From Rhodospirillales bacterium (GTDB taxonomy: Bacteria > Pseudomonadota > Alphaproteobacteria > Acetobacterales > Acetobacteraceae), in the NCBI GenBank assembly GCA_015654825.1, contig JAATGE010000572.1, positions 1-6,214 on the forward strand: a stretch of DNA of 6,214 nucleotides, written 5' to 3'. Of the stretch, positions 1 through 5,249 are shown piece by piece. A program made the position numbers and the translations under genes. The notes beneath the pieces were generated by a model, which saw nothing but the letters and a program-made list of their open reading frames with translations, was not told the origin of the DNA and made no database searches. Within the stretch, counting starts at the first letter, position 1. Each line of letters starts with the position of its first letter.

Positions 1-1
1 G

Positions 2-43
2 GAAATCTTGACTCCTGCGGCCGTGTCCGGGGCGCGAAAATAA
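2..43 (+). CDS. possible 3' end of an unidentified plus-strand gene (partial)
   Basis: The second plus frame is open from the window edge and reads EILTPAAVSGARK, then TAA at 41-43. Only 13 codons are visible, so no family can be named. The main support is context: 9 nt after the stop a dyad repeat begins (53-124) in the same orientation, with its CCAGGG stem first, as the related repeats have relative to the stops of trpC, moeA and lexA. If real, this gene converges on lexA. A chance open stretch is quite possible. Confidence 0.3.
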   Translation, partial: EILTPAAVSGARK

Positions 44-52
44 GGGCAGGAA

Positions 53-124
53 GGCCAGGGCTCTGCCCTGGACCCGTCACGCCGGAGGCGTGCTGCGCAC
101 GACGGGGACAAGTCCCCAGACCCC
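53..124 (+). repeat. bipartite dyad repeat, copy 1 (three stems)
   Basis: Stem A is CCAGGGC-TCT-GCCCTGG (55-71), followed by GACCC. A middle stem CACGCC-GGA-GGCGTG (78-92) is not found in the other copies. Stem B is GGGGAC-AA-GTCCCC (104-117), followed by AGACCCC. Stem B shares the core GGACAAGTCC with copy 6, but its outer pairs differ and still pair. This copy forms the left arm of the inverted composite at 53-273. It may also act as terminator of the plus-strand reading frame that ends at 43. Confidence 0.8.
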
Positions 125-223
125 ATTAATAAAGAATGGTTAGCGGAAACGGCGAAGCCAGAAAAATCCATGACATTTACAGGCTTCGCCCAAAAGCCAA
201 GGAGAAGCCGCGCAGCGCTAATC

Positions 224-273
224 GGGGTCTGGGGCCTACTGGCCCCAGCGGGTCCAGGGCAGAGCCCCTGGCC
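224..273 (-). repeat. bipartite dyad repeat, copy 2
   Basis: Read on the minus strand, stem A (CCAGGGGC-TCT-GCCCTGG, one unpaired base) is followed by GACCC, then stem B TGGGGCC-AGTA-GGCCCCA and GACCCC. It differs from copy 5 at 3261-3309 by a single base insertion over about 50 bp, although the two lie 3 kb apart and in opposite orientation. No gene ends at its stem-A side; it is the right arm of the composite at 53-273. Confidence 0.85.
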
Positions 274-330
274 TTATCTTGGAAACGTGATAACTGCCTG
301 AGATATCGAGCGCCGCTGGCATGTATTTAA

Positions 331-357
331 CACCAAGAACACCAAGATCACCAAGAA
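331..357. repeat. three tandem 9-mers (CACCAAGAA/T)
   Basis: CACCAAGAA (331-339), CACCAAGAT (340-348) and CACCAAGAA (349-357) stand head to tail, followed by a further GAA. Similar CACCAAG-type short tandem arrays are common in proteobacterial spacers (general knowledge, not searched). No role can be assigned from the sequence. It reads through the minus-strand frame at 348-593, which I do not regard as a gene. Confidence 0.6.
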
Positions 358-479
358 GAAGTTTTAGGAGAAACGGATTCGTCGATGGGATTAACGAAAG
401 GTTGGATGTGGGGTTGGATTCCGGGGCGGTGACCCGGGAATGCGGGGTTGGTCAGGGAAGTGACGATCGATTTGTTGTA

Positions 480-505
480 GCGGGTTAGCAACGAACTAAC
501 GCCGC
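480..505. other. imperfect hairpin in the lexA downstream spacer
   Basis: GCGG-GTTAG (480-488) and CTAAC-g-CCGC (496-505) pair across a 7-nt loop with one bulged base. It is not part of the CCAGGGGC family and has no adjacent T-run, so a terminator role is not supported. It may be a relic of another repeat. Confidence 0.35.
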
Positions 506-530
506 TTATTGGATGGCTTAGGGTGGTTGC

Positions 531-567
531 CTGGATTGTTTCGCCGCAAGGGCGGCTCGCAATGACG
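531..567 (-). repeat. intergenic palindromic repeat of the CGTCATTGCGAG...CAATCCAG type
   Basis: On the minus strand the sequence runs from CGTCATTGCGAG through a GCCGC/GCGGC stem (543-547 with 552-556) to GAAACAATCCAG. ATTG (535-538) and CAAT (560-563) also pair. This is the dispersed repeat that, in many genomes, is mistranslated as peptides like RHCEERSDEAIQ; here it reads VIASRPCGETIQ. Six T residues follow on the plus strand at 570-575, so it resembles a terminator for plus-strand transcription. The class is recognised from memory. Confidence 0.65.
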
Positions 568-601
568 AGTTTTTTACGCGGTGCGGATGTCAAATGCGGA
601 A

Positions 602-663
602 CAAATAAAATTGGGGTCTGGGGCCTAAGGCCCCAGCGGGGTCCAGGGGCAGAGCCCCTGGCC
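602..663 (-). terminator. dyad repeat copy 3, probable lexA terminator
   Basis: The repeat itself spans 613-663. On the minus strand it starts 3 nt after the lexA stop with stem A CCAGGGGC-TCT-GCCCCTGG (643-661), then GACCCC, then stem B TGGGGCC-TTA-GGCCCCA (619-635). Stem B is followed by GACCCC and an AT-rich tract AATTTTATTTG (602-612). A strong GC stem followed by a T-rich tract is terminator-like, although six bases separate the stem from the tract. Both stems are perfect in this copy. Confidence 0.65.
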
Positions 664-666
664 GTT

Positions 667-1368
667 TTAGTAGCGCCGCAACAAGGCGACCAGCCGTCCT
701 TGTACCTTTACGCGGTCTGAGGGGTACAGTTTGGTTTCGTAGCGGGGGTTGGCGGGTTCCAGGGCGACTGAGTTGCCGCGGCGGCGCAGGCGTTTGAGGG
801 TTACTTCGCCTTCGTCGACCAGGGCGACGATGATCTGGCCGGATTCGGCCGTTTCGCTCTTGCGGATAATCACCGTGTCACCGTCGAGGATGCCGGCGTC
901 GACCATGGAGTCGCCGGCGACTTCGAGGGCGAAATGTTCGCCGGTGCCGAGCATGGCGACCGGGACTTCGATCTGGGCGTAGTCCTGGCGCAGGGCCTCG
1001 ATGGGGAGGCCGGCGGCGATGCGGCCGTATAACGGGAGTTGCACGGCGGCGGCGTCATTGGCGGCGCGCACGCCGGGGACGTTACGCGTAAAATCGCCGC
1101 GAATGACGTTGGGGGTGAAGCCGGGCTCCTGTTTTTGTGCCGCCTTTGGGGCGTTTTCGGGGAGGCGCATGACTTCCAGCGCGCGGGCGCGGTGATGGTG
1201 GCGGCGCAGAAAACCGCGCTCCTCGAGGGCGGAAATCAGGCGGTGGATGCCGGATTTGCTGCGTAGCTGCAGCGCTTCCTTCATTTCCTCGAAGCTTGGG
1301 GAGACCCCCGTCTCCTTCAGGCTGCGGTCGATGAAGGTGAGAAGTTCGTGCTGCTTGCGCGTTAACAT
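667..1368 (-). CDS. lexA: LexA, SOS-response repressor and self-cleaving serine peptidase
   Basis: 233 residues, the length usual for alphaproteobacterial LexA. LexA binds SOS operators as a dimer; RecA-ssDNA filaments stimulate its autocleavage, which derepresses DNA repair genes. Residues 1-65 form the winged helix-turn-helix, opening [13 protein letters not shown] and containing [11 protein letters not shown] and [11 protein letters not shown] linker rich in Ala, Pro and Asn runs to about 108. The peptidase domain (S24 family) follows: scissile Ala119-Gly120 in YGRIAAGLP, Ser154 in GDSMVDAGI and Lys192 in VTLKRLRR, so all the catalytic parts are present. The ATG at 1368 has AGGAG 8 nt upstream (1377-1381). 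Two near-consensus SOS boxes lie 28-67 bp upstream, so autoregulation is likely. It follows moeA but has its own promoter, and a dyad repeat abuts its stop. Identity is certain. Confidence 0.97.
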   Translation of the reverse strand: MLTRKQHELLTFIDRSLKETGVSPSFEEMKEALQLRSKSGIHRLISALEERGFLRRHHHRARALEVMRLPENAPKAAQKQEPGFTPNVIRGDFTRNVPGVRAANDAAAVQLPLYGRIAAGLPIEALRQDYAQIEVPVAMLGTGEHFALEVAGDSMVDAGILDGDTVIIRKSETAESGQIIVALVDEGEVTLKRLRRRGNSVALEPANPRYETKLYPSDRVKVQGRLVALLRRY

Positions 1369-1396
1369 CGTCTTGGCTCCTGGCCGCCGGTTGGGC

Positions 1397-1411
1397 GAAC
1401 AAACCGGAAAC
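1397..1411 (-). promoter_or_regulatory. candidate LexA operator (proximal)
   Basis: Reads GTTT-N7-GTTC on the minus strand, one mismatch from GTTC-N7-GTTC, the direct-repeat SOS box of alphaproteobacteria (family knowledge). It lies 28 bp before the lexA start codon, just downstream of the expected transcription start, where a bound repressor would block lexA. Autoregulation is inferred. Confidence 0.55.
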
Positions 1412-1420
1412 TGCGGAACC

Positions 1421-1435
1421 GTTCTAATTTTATTC
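1421..1435 (+). promoter_or_regulatory. candidate LexA operator (distal, over the promoter core)
   Basis: Reads GTTC-N7-ATTC on the plus strand, one mismatch from the same direct-repeat consensus and in the opposite direction to the proximal site, 24 bp away. It covers the presumed -10 region and part of the spacer of the lexA promoter. Two four-base half-sites are a weak signal, so chance is possible for either site alone. Confidence 0.4.
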
Positions 1436-1450
1436 TTCGCGTTTCGTCAA
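1422..1450 (-). promoter_or_regulatory. predicted lexA promoter
   Basis: Minus-strand TTGACG (1445-1450) matches the -35 consensus at five of six positions. Seventeen bases later comes TTAGAA, or with 18 bases TAGAAC, as a poor -10. The region is locally AT-rich within very GC-rich DNA. It lies between the moeA terminator-like repeat and lexA, so lexA probably has its own transcript. Confidence 0.5.
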
Positions 1451-1489
1451 CCACCGCGTGTGCCCCCATCCCCCGCGCGATGGTGCGCG

Positions 1490-1554
1490 GACTCCCGCCG
1501 CGCAGCGCGAACGACATCGGCGGCACGCCGACGGGGTCCTAGGGGCGGAGCCCC
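1490..1554 (-). repeat. second-class dyad repeat, copy 4
   Basis: On the minus strand the shared opening GGGGC-TCC-GCCCC is followed by a 40-bp body found in no bipartite copy. The body contains CGGCGTGCCGCCG and ends CTGCGCGGCGGGAGTC. It aligns with 5950-6015 on the plus strand at about 59 of 66 positions, and the match ends abruptly at GAGTC in both. The repeat overlaps the last codon of moeA. A separate small stem CCGCGC/GCGCGG (1473-1490) lies next to it and is absent from the other copy. Confidence 0.85.
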
Positions 1555-1557
1555 TAG
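1539..1557 (-). terminator. stem-loop over the moeA stop codon
   Basis: CTAGGGGC-TCC-GCCCCTAG is a perfect 8-bp stem with a 3-nt loop. The moeA stop codon TAG (1556-1554) lies inside its first arm. No T-run follows, so intrinsic termination is uncertain; protection of the mRNA 3' end or Rho-linked termination would fit as well. It is the first part of the 1490-1554 repeat. Confidence 0.45.
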
Positions 1558-2759
1558 ACTTCCTCTGATTCCAGCAAAAGGATTTCAATATCACCGCCGA
1601 GATTCACCGCCGGTGCATGAGGCGCGCGCAGCACCAGGCAGTGGGCCTGGGCCAGCAGCGAGAGCATGCCGGAATCCTGGCGGGGGAACGGGGTGGCGAC
1701 CAGGCGCCCGGCCGAGTCGCGGCTCAGCGTGGCGCGCAGATGGTCGGCGCCGTGGTCGTTGGCGCGCAAAGGGGCGCCGGCGAGGGCGTGCAGGGTAGGG
1801 GGTGGGTCGGCCGGCAGCCCCTGCAGGCGGCGCAGGGCGGGCAGCAGAAACAGCACGGCGCACACCGCGGCCGAGACCGGGTTGCCCGGCAGGCCGAGCA
1901 CGGGCAGCGCGCCGATACGCCCGGATATCATCGGCTTGCCGGGGCGCATGGCGATTTTCCAGAAATCGAGGGCAAAGCCATGGCGGGCGAGGCCGGCCTG
2001 CACCATGTCGTGCGTGCCGACGCTGGCGCCGCCGGTGGTGAGCAGCAGGTCGGCGCCCAGTGCCGCGGTGGCGGCTTCGGCGATCGCGTCCTCGGTGTCG
2101 CGCGCGACGGGCAATATCGTCGGCAGGCCGCCGGCGGCGCGGACCATGGCGGCGAGCATGTGGCTGTTGGAACTGACGATGCCGCCTTCGGGCAGGGGCT
2201 CGCCGGGCAGGGCGATTTCGTCGCCGGTGGCGAGGATGGCGACGCGCGGGCGGCGATGGACGGGGAGCCATGGGTGGTTGGCGGCGGCGGCGAGGCCGAT
2301 CTGGCGCGCGCTGAGGCGCTGGCCCGGGTGCAGCACCGTTTCGCCATGCGCGAAATCCTGGCCGCGCGGGCGGATATGGCGGGCCGGTGGTAGCGTTTCG
2401 GCAACCGTGATCGTGTCGCCGTGCGGGGTCGCATCTTCCTGCAGCAAAACGGCGTCGGCGCCGGGCGGAACCACGCTGCCGGTGAACAGGCGTACTGCCT
2501 CGCCGGGGCCAATCTTGCCGGCGAACGGATGGCCGGCGGGAGCCTGGCCGATTACGCGGAGCACGGCGCCCTGCTGCGCCGAGGCGGCTTGCACCGCGTA
2601 GCCGTCCATGGCGGAGACGTCGGTCGGCGGCTGGGTTACGCGCGCTGTCACGGGTGCCGCGAGCACACGGTGCCACGCTTCCGATAGCGGCACGGTTTCC
2701 GCGGACAAGGGTTGCAACGGCGCCAGGATGCGGGCGCGCGCCTCGGCGACGCTGATCAT
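1554..2759 (-). CDS. moeA: MoeA, molybdopterin molybdotransferase
   Basis: 401 residues, close to the usual length of about 400-410. MoeA inserts molybdate into adenylylated molybdopterin, the last step of molybdenum cofactor synthesis, in the cytoplasm. In order: SAMDGYAV (49-56, with the conserved Asp52), FTGSVVPPGADAV (92-104), RGQD (132-135), ATGDE (177-181), SSNSHML (196-202), TTGGASVGTHD (241-251), KIAMRPGKPM (268-277), LGLPGNPVSA (288-297), then the C-terminal beta-barrel domain. All are intact. The ATG at 2759 has AGGA (2767-2770) 7 nt upstream inside the end of moaC, and only 3 bp separate the two genes, so co-transcription and coupled translation are likely. The final codon and stop run directly into a dispersed repeat, so the last one or two residues may derive from the repeat. 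Confidence 0.96.
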   Translation of the reverse strand: MISVAEARARILAPLQPLSAETVPLSEAWHRVLAAPVTARVTQPPTDVSAMDGYAVQAASAQQGAVLRVIGQAPAGHPFAGKIGPGEAVRLFTGSVVPPGADAVLLQEDATPHGDTITVAETLPPARHIRPRGQDFAHGETVLHPGQRLSARQIGLAAAANHPWLPVHRRPRVAILATGDEIALPGEPLPEGGIVSSNSHMLAAMVRAAGGLPTILPVARDTEDAIAEAATAALGADLLLTTGGASVGTHDMVQAGLARHGFALDFWKIAMRPGKPMISGRIGALPVLGLPGNPVSAAVCAVLFLLPALRRLQGLPADPPPTLHALAGAPLRANDHGADHLRATLSRDSAGRLVATPFPRQDSGMLSLLAQAHCLVLRAPHAPAVNLGGDIEILLLESEEV

Positions 2760-2762
2760 TGT

Positions 2763-3230
2763 TCAATCCTGGGAGAATTCGCCGGACTTGCCGCCAACCT
2801 TGTGCACCACACGCAGGTTTTCGATCCGCATGCCGCGGTCGATCGATTTGCACATGTCATAGACGGTCAGGGCCGCGACCGATGCGGCGGTCAGTGCTTC
2901 CATCTCCACGCCGGTGCGGCCGGTGGTGCGCACGGTGGCGGTGATTTCCACGGCCTCCGGCATGGCCACGAGTTCCAGCGATACCGCATCGATGGGCAAG
3001 GGATGGCAAAGCGGAATGAGGTCGGCGGTCCGTTTCGCGGCCATGATGCCGGCGATCCTGGCGACGCCGAGCACGTCGCCCTTGCGGGCGGTGCCGGCGG
3101 CGATAATCGACGCGGTTTCGGGCTGCATGGATACGCGGGCCTTTGCGGTCGCGGTGCGCAGCGAAATCGGCTTGGGCCCGACGTCGACCATGGCGGCACT
3201 GCCGGTGGCGTCGAAATGGGTTAGGGTCAT
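2763..3230 (-). CDS. moaC: MoaC, cyclic pyranopterin monophosphate synthase
   Basis: 155 residues from the ATG at 3230, the normal length for MoaC. With MoaA it converts GTP to cyclic pyranopterin monophosphate, the first intermediate of molybdenum cofactor synthesis; MoaC acts on 3',8-cyclo-dihydro-GTP. Visible motifs are MVDVGPK (14-20), [13 protein letters not shown] (50-62), [15 protein letters not shown] (64-78), [18 protein letters not shown] (104-121), DMCKS (125-129, with the catalytic Asp and Lys) and KVGGKSGEF (144-152). The same frame is open upstream to an ATG at 3329, but those extra 33 codons are translated dyad repeat, and homologues begin [14 protein letters not shown]. AAGG at 3236-3239 is a modest ribosome site 5 nt from the ATG. 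MoaA is not in the window. moeA follows after 3 bp. Confidence 0.96.
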   Translation of the reverse strand: MTLTHFDATGSAAMVDVGPKPISLRTATAKARVSMQPETASIIAAGTARKGDVLGVARIAGIMAAKRTADLIPLCHPLPIDAVSLELVAMPEAVEITATVRTTGRTGVEMEALTAASVAALTVYDMCKSIDRGMRIENLRVVHKVGGKSGEFSQD

Positions 3231-3260
3231 GCTGGCCTTGTGGTGGATAGTGAAGGAGAA

Positions 3261-3309
3261 GGCCAGGGCTCTGCCCTGGACCCGCTGGGGCCAGTAGGCC
3301 CCAGACCCC
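3261..3309 (+). repeat. bipartite dyad repeat, copy 5
   Basis: Stem A CCAGGGC-TCT-GCCCTGG (3263-3279) is followed by GACCC, then stem B TGGGGCC-AGTA-GGCCCCA and GACCCC. It is identical to copy 2 except for one base. It lies 30 bp before the moaC start in antisense orientation, so any moaC transcript starting upstream would carry it as a strong 5' hairpin. Confidence 0.85.
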
Positions 3310-3325
3310 GTTGATTTGTCGGAGG

Positions 3326-3379
3326 ACAACGAGGGGGGCTGCGAATGCCTGCCCGCGCCTGAGTGGCCCCCCTCGTTGT
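3326..3379. other. perfect 14-bp inverted repeat with a 26-nt loop
   Basis: ACAACGAGGGGGGC (3326-3339) and GCCCCCCTCGTTGT (3366-3379) are exact reverse complements. A competing hairpin TTGTC-GGAG-GACAA (3316-3329) uses the same ACAA bases, so two folds exclude each other. No T-run follows on either strand close to the stem, so it is not a simple intrinsic terminator. I do not recognise it as the Moco riboswitch or any other named RNA. It could be a structured 5' leader of moaC, a small RNA, or the core of the composite element. Confidence 0.6.
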
Positions 3380-3388
3380 GCCCCGACT

Positions 3389-3418
3389 AAAAAACAGGTT
3401 CTAAGGACTTGTCCTTAG
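3389..3418 (-). terminator. probable terminator of trpGDC
   Basis: On the minus strand, the perfect stem CTAAGGAC-AA-GTCCTTAG (3401-3418) is followed by AACCTG and then six T residues (3389-3394). It comes 30 nt after the trpC stop and directly after another GC-rich stem. The 6-nt gap before the T-run is longer than ideal. Confidence 0.6.
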
Positions 3419-3445
3419 CGGGGTCCAGGGGCAGCGCCCCTGGCC
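3401..3445 (-). repeat. bipartite dyad repeat, copy 6
   Basis: Starts 2 nt after the trpC stop. Stem A is CCAGGGGC-GCT-GCCCCTGG (3425-3443), followed by GACCCC. Stem B (3401-3418) keeps the core GGACAAGTCC of copy 1, but its outer pairs are CTAA/TTAG, so both sides of the stem have changed together. It is the right arm of the composite at 3261-3445. Confidence 0.8.
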
Positions 3446-3447
3446 TT

Positions 3448-4251
3448 CTACTCGCTCCCCAGCAGCACCCTGGTCGCCGCCGCGATATCCGGCTGGCGCA
3501 GCAGGCTCTCGCCGACCAGCAGGCAATGCGCGCCGACCGCGGCGAGCCGTTGCAAATCCGCGTGGTCGCGAATGCCGCTTTCGGTCACCAGGATCTTGTC
3601 CGGGGGCACGAATTCGGCGAGCCGCAATGTCGTTTCGATATCTGTTTCCAGCGTTTTCAGGTTGCGGTTGTTGATGCCGAGCAGGTTGGTTTGCAGGCCG
3701 AGGGCGCGATCCAGCTCGGCGCGGTCGTGCACTTCCACCAGCACGTCGAGGTCGAGGTCGCGCGCCGTCTCCTCCAGCTCGCGCGCCTGGGCGTCGCTGA
3801 GGGCCGCCATGATCAGCAGGACGGCATCCGCGCCGGCGGCCCGGCTTTCGAACACCTGCCAGGGGTCGAGCAGGAAATCCTTGCGCAGCACGGGGAGGTT
3901 GCAGGCCTCGCGGGCGGCCGCGAGGTCGGCGAGCGAACCGCCGAAATAGGGGCCGTCGGTCAGCACCGACAGGCAGGCGGCGCCGCCCGCCGCGTATGCG
4001 CGCGCGATCTCGGCGGGCTCGGCGCCGGGGCGAATGATGCCGCCGCTGGGGGAGCGGCGCTTGAACTCCGCGATGAGGCCGAAACGCCTGGCCATCTGCG
4101 CCTGCTTCAGCGCCTGGGCGAAGCCGCGGGGCCGGCCGCGCTTTACCTCGGCGGCCGATTGCAGGGCGGAGAGCGGGCGGGAGGCCTGGCGGCGTGCGGT
4201 TTCCGCCCTGGTGTCGGCGCAGATGCTGGAGAGGATGTCGTCCATCGTCAC
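3448..4251 (-). CDS. trpC: TrpC, indole-3-glycerol-phosphate synthase
   Basis: 267 residues, typical of the monofunctional enzyme; there is no fused TrpF. It closes the ring of carboxyphenylamino-deoxyribulose phosphate with loss of CO2 and water, giving indole-glycerol phosphate. The beta/alpha-barrel motifs are intact: [11 protein letters not shown] (61-71, catalytic Lys64), [12 protein letters not shown] (94-105), [12 protein letters not shown] (122-133, Lys124), LVEVHD (171-176, Glu173), [13 protein letters not shown] (192-204), TESGI (223-227) and VGES (246-249). The start is either GTG at 4251, sharing GTGA with the trpD stop, or ATG at 4245; no clear ribosome site decides. Translation is probably coupled to trpD. 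A repeat with terminator features lies 2 nt after the stop. Confidence 0.96.
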   Translation of the reverse strand: MTMDDILSSICADTRAETARRQASRPLSALQSAAEVKRGRPRGFAQALKQAQMARRFGLIAEFKRRSPSGGIIRPGAEPAEIARAYAAGGAACLSVLTDGPYFGGSLADLAAAREACNLPVLRKDFLLDPWQVFESRAAGADAVLLIMAALSDAQARELEETARDLDLDVLVEVHDRAELDRALGLQTNLLGINNRNLKTLETDIETTLRLAEFVPPDKILVTESGIRDHADLQRLAAVGAHCLLVGESLLRQPDIAAATRVLLGSE

Positions 4252-5249
4252 AAATGCTTTTGCAGGGTGTGTAGCTTGGCAAGCGCGGCGCCGCTCGCAA
4301 GGGCGGCTTTTGCAAGCGTCGCGCCATGCGCGAGATCCGCGGCCTGGCCCGCCACGATCAGGGCGGCGGCGGCGTTCAGGACCACCGTGTCGTGATAGGG
4401 GCCGCGCATGCCTTGCAGCAACGCGACGAGCGATGCCGCGTTCCCTGCCGCGTCGGTGCCGGCGATGGCAGATATTGGGGCGCGTGGGAGCGCGGCCTGT
4501 TCGGGGTTGACGACAAATTGGCGCACGCCGCCATCCTGCCAGGCGGCGACCTGGGTTTCGCCCGCCAGGGTCAGCTCATCGAGGCCGTGGCCGTGCACGA
4601 CCCAGATGTGCTCGGCGCCGAGCTCGCCAAGCGTTTCGGCCATCGGGACCAGCCATCTGGGGGCGAACACGCCGACCAGCTGGCGGCGGACGTTGGCGGG
4701 ACTGGCGGCGGGGCCGACCAGGTTCAGCAATGTGCGAAAGCCGAGCTCGGCACGGGCGGTGGCGGCGTGGCGCAGCGCGGGGTGGTGGTTGGGGGCGAAC
4801 AGAAAGGTAAGGCCGGTGCGCGCCAGGGTTTCGGCGGCGTGTTCGGGGGCGATATCGACGCCCAGGGACGCCAGCACGTCGGCGCCGCCGGCGCGGCTGG
4901 AAAGGGCGCGGTTGCCGTGCTTCGCCACGGGGACGCCGCAGGCGGCGACGACGAATGCGGTGGCCGTGCTGACGTTCAGGGTGCCCTGGCCGTCGCCGCC
5001 GGTGCCGCAAACGTCGATGGTGCCGGGCGGCGCGGCAATCGCGGACATGTGCGCGCGCACGGCCCGCACCGCGCCGAGCAGTTCGGAGGGGGTTTCGCCG
5101 CGGACGCGCAGCGCGGTCAGAAGGGCGGCGATCTGCGCAGGAGTTGCCTCGCCGCGCATGACGATGGTGAACGCGGCTTCGGCCTCGGGCGCGGTTAGCT
5201 CCGCGGCCTCGGCGAGACGTGCCAGGATCGGTTTCAGCGCCAGATTCAG
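4248..5249 (-). CDS. trpD: TrpD, anthranilate phosphoribosyltransferase (probable CTG start)
   Basis: Transfers phosphoribose from PRPP to anthranilate. PRPP and substrate motifs, in 333-residue numbering: GTGGD (82-86), NVST (92-95), KHGNR (110-114), SSRAGGAD (117-124), FAPNHHPA (151-158) and GLDEL (222-226). The first ATG in frame is at 5159, but that gives only 303 residues and begins inside the first helical domain at MRGEATPAQ. The frame continues upstream as [15 protein letters not shown] and EAEAAFTIV, which fits the TrpD N-terminus, and contains no ATG, GTG or TTG back to well inside trpG. The best start is therefore CTG at 5249, overlapping the trpG stop as CTGA and giving 333 residues, a normal length. 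The trpD-trpC junction has the same form (GTGA). Product identity is certain; the start is inferred. Confidence 0.93.
   Translation of the reverse strand: MNLALKPILARLAEAAELTAPEAEAAFTIVMRGEATPAQIAALLTALRVRGETPSELLGAVRAVRAHMSAIAAPPGTIDVCGTGGDGQGTLNVSTATAFVVAACGVPVAKHGNRALSSRAGGADVLASLGVDIAPEHAAETLARTGLTFLFAPNHHPALRHAATARAELGFRTLLNLVGPAASPANVRRQLVGVFAPRWLVPMAETLGELGAEHIWVVHGHGLDELTLAGETQVAAWQDGGVRQFVVNPEQAALPRAPISAIAGTDAAGNAASLVALLQGMRGPYHDTVVLNAAAALIVAGQAADLAHGATLAKAALASGAALAKLHTLQKHL

Larger units (their letters stand above)
53..273. repeat. composite element: inverted pair of dyad repeats with inner palindromes
   Basis: Copies 1 (+) and 2 (-) face each other with their GGCCAGGG ends outward; those ends agree over about 23 of 24 bases as an inverted repeat. 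Nested inside are TTAGCG (140-145) with CGCTAA (216-221), and GGCGAAGCC (151-159) with GGCTTCGCC (182-190). The whole could fold into one long structure. No coding capacity and no obvious target duplication are seen. The architecture matches 3261-3445. MITE-like or BIME-like is an inference. Confidence 0.5.
3261..3445. repeat. composite element between trpC and moaC
   Basis: Copy 5 (+) and copy 6 (-) are inverted with their GGCCAGGG ends outward; the inverted repeat extends 4 bp further as AGAA...TTCT. Between them sits the perfect 14-bp palindrome at 3326-3379. Order and orientation match the composite at 53-273, while the centre differs. It fills 185 of the 217 bp separating trpC from moaC. 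Confidence 0.55.

Noticed and set aside
8..42. TTGACT at 8-13 as a plus-strand promoter
   Set aside because: No acceptable -10 at 16-19 bp; the next AT-rich stretch is 23 bp or more away.
136..330. 64-codon plus-strand open frame
   Set aside because: Most of it is inside the composite repeat; no ribosome site and no protein-like features.
348..593. 81-codon minus-strand open frame
   Set aside because: It reads through the CGTCATTGCGAG repeat and the CACCAAG tandem repeat and resembles no protein; a classic spurious gene.
53..663. CRISPR array
   Set aside because: The repeats are few, irregularly spaced, in both orientations and themselves palindromic; no regular spacers and no cas genes.
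1591..2853. Long open frames of 250-420 codons overlapping moeA, such as minus 1591-2853 and plus 1617-2393 and 1666-2601
   Set aside because: Arg-, Pro- or Gly-rich shadows of moeA and moaC caused by high GC. MoeA in its own frame has every family motif.
3231..3329. 33-codon N-terminal extension of MoaC starting at ATG 3329
   Set aside because: The extension is translated dyad repeat (copy 5). MoaC homologues start near ATG 3230, which gives the normal length.
3231..3447. Moco riboswitch before moaC
   Set aside because: The spacer folds into independent hairpins of dispersed repeats and a simple long palindrome; I do not see the multi-stem Moco motif core.
3409..5198. Long plus-strand open frames opposite trpC and trpD (3409-4395, 4326-5198, 4408-5400)
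   Set aside because: Antisense shadows of high-GC coding DNA with low-complexity composition and no recognisable domains.
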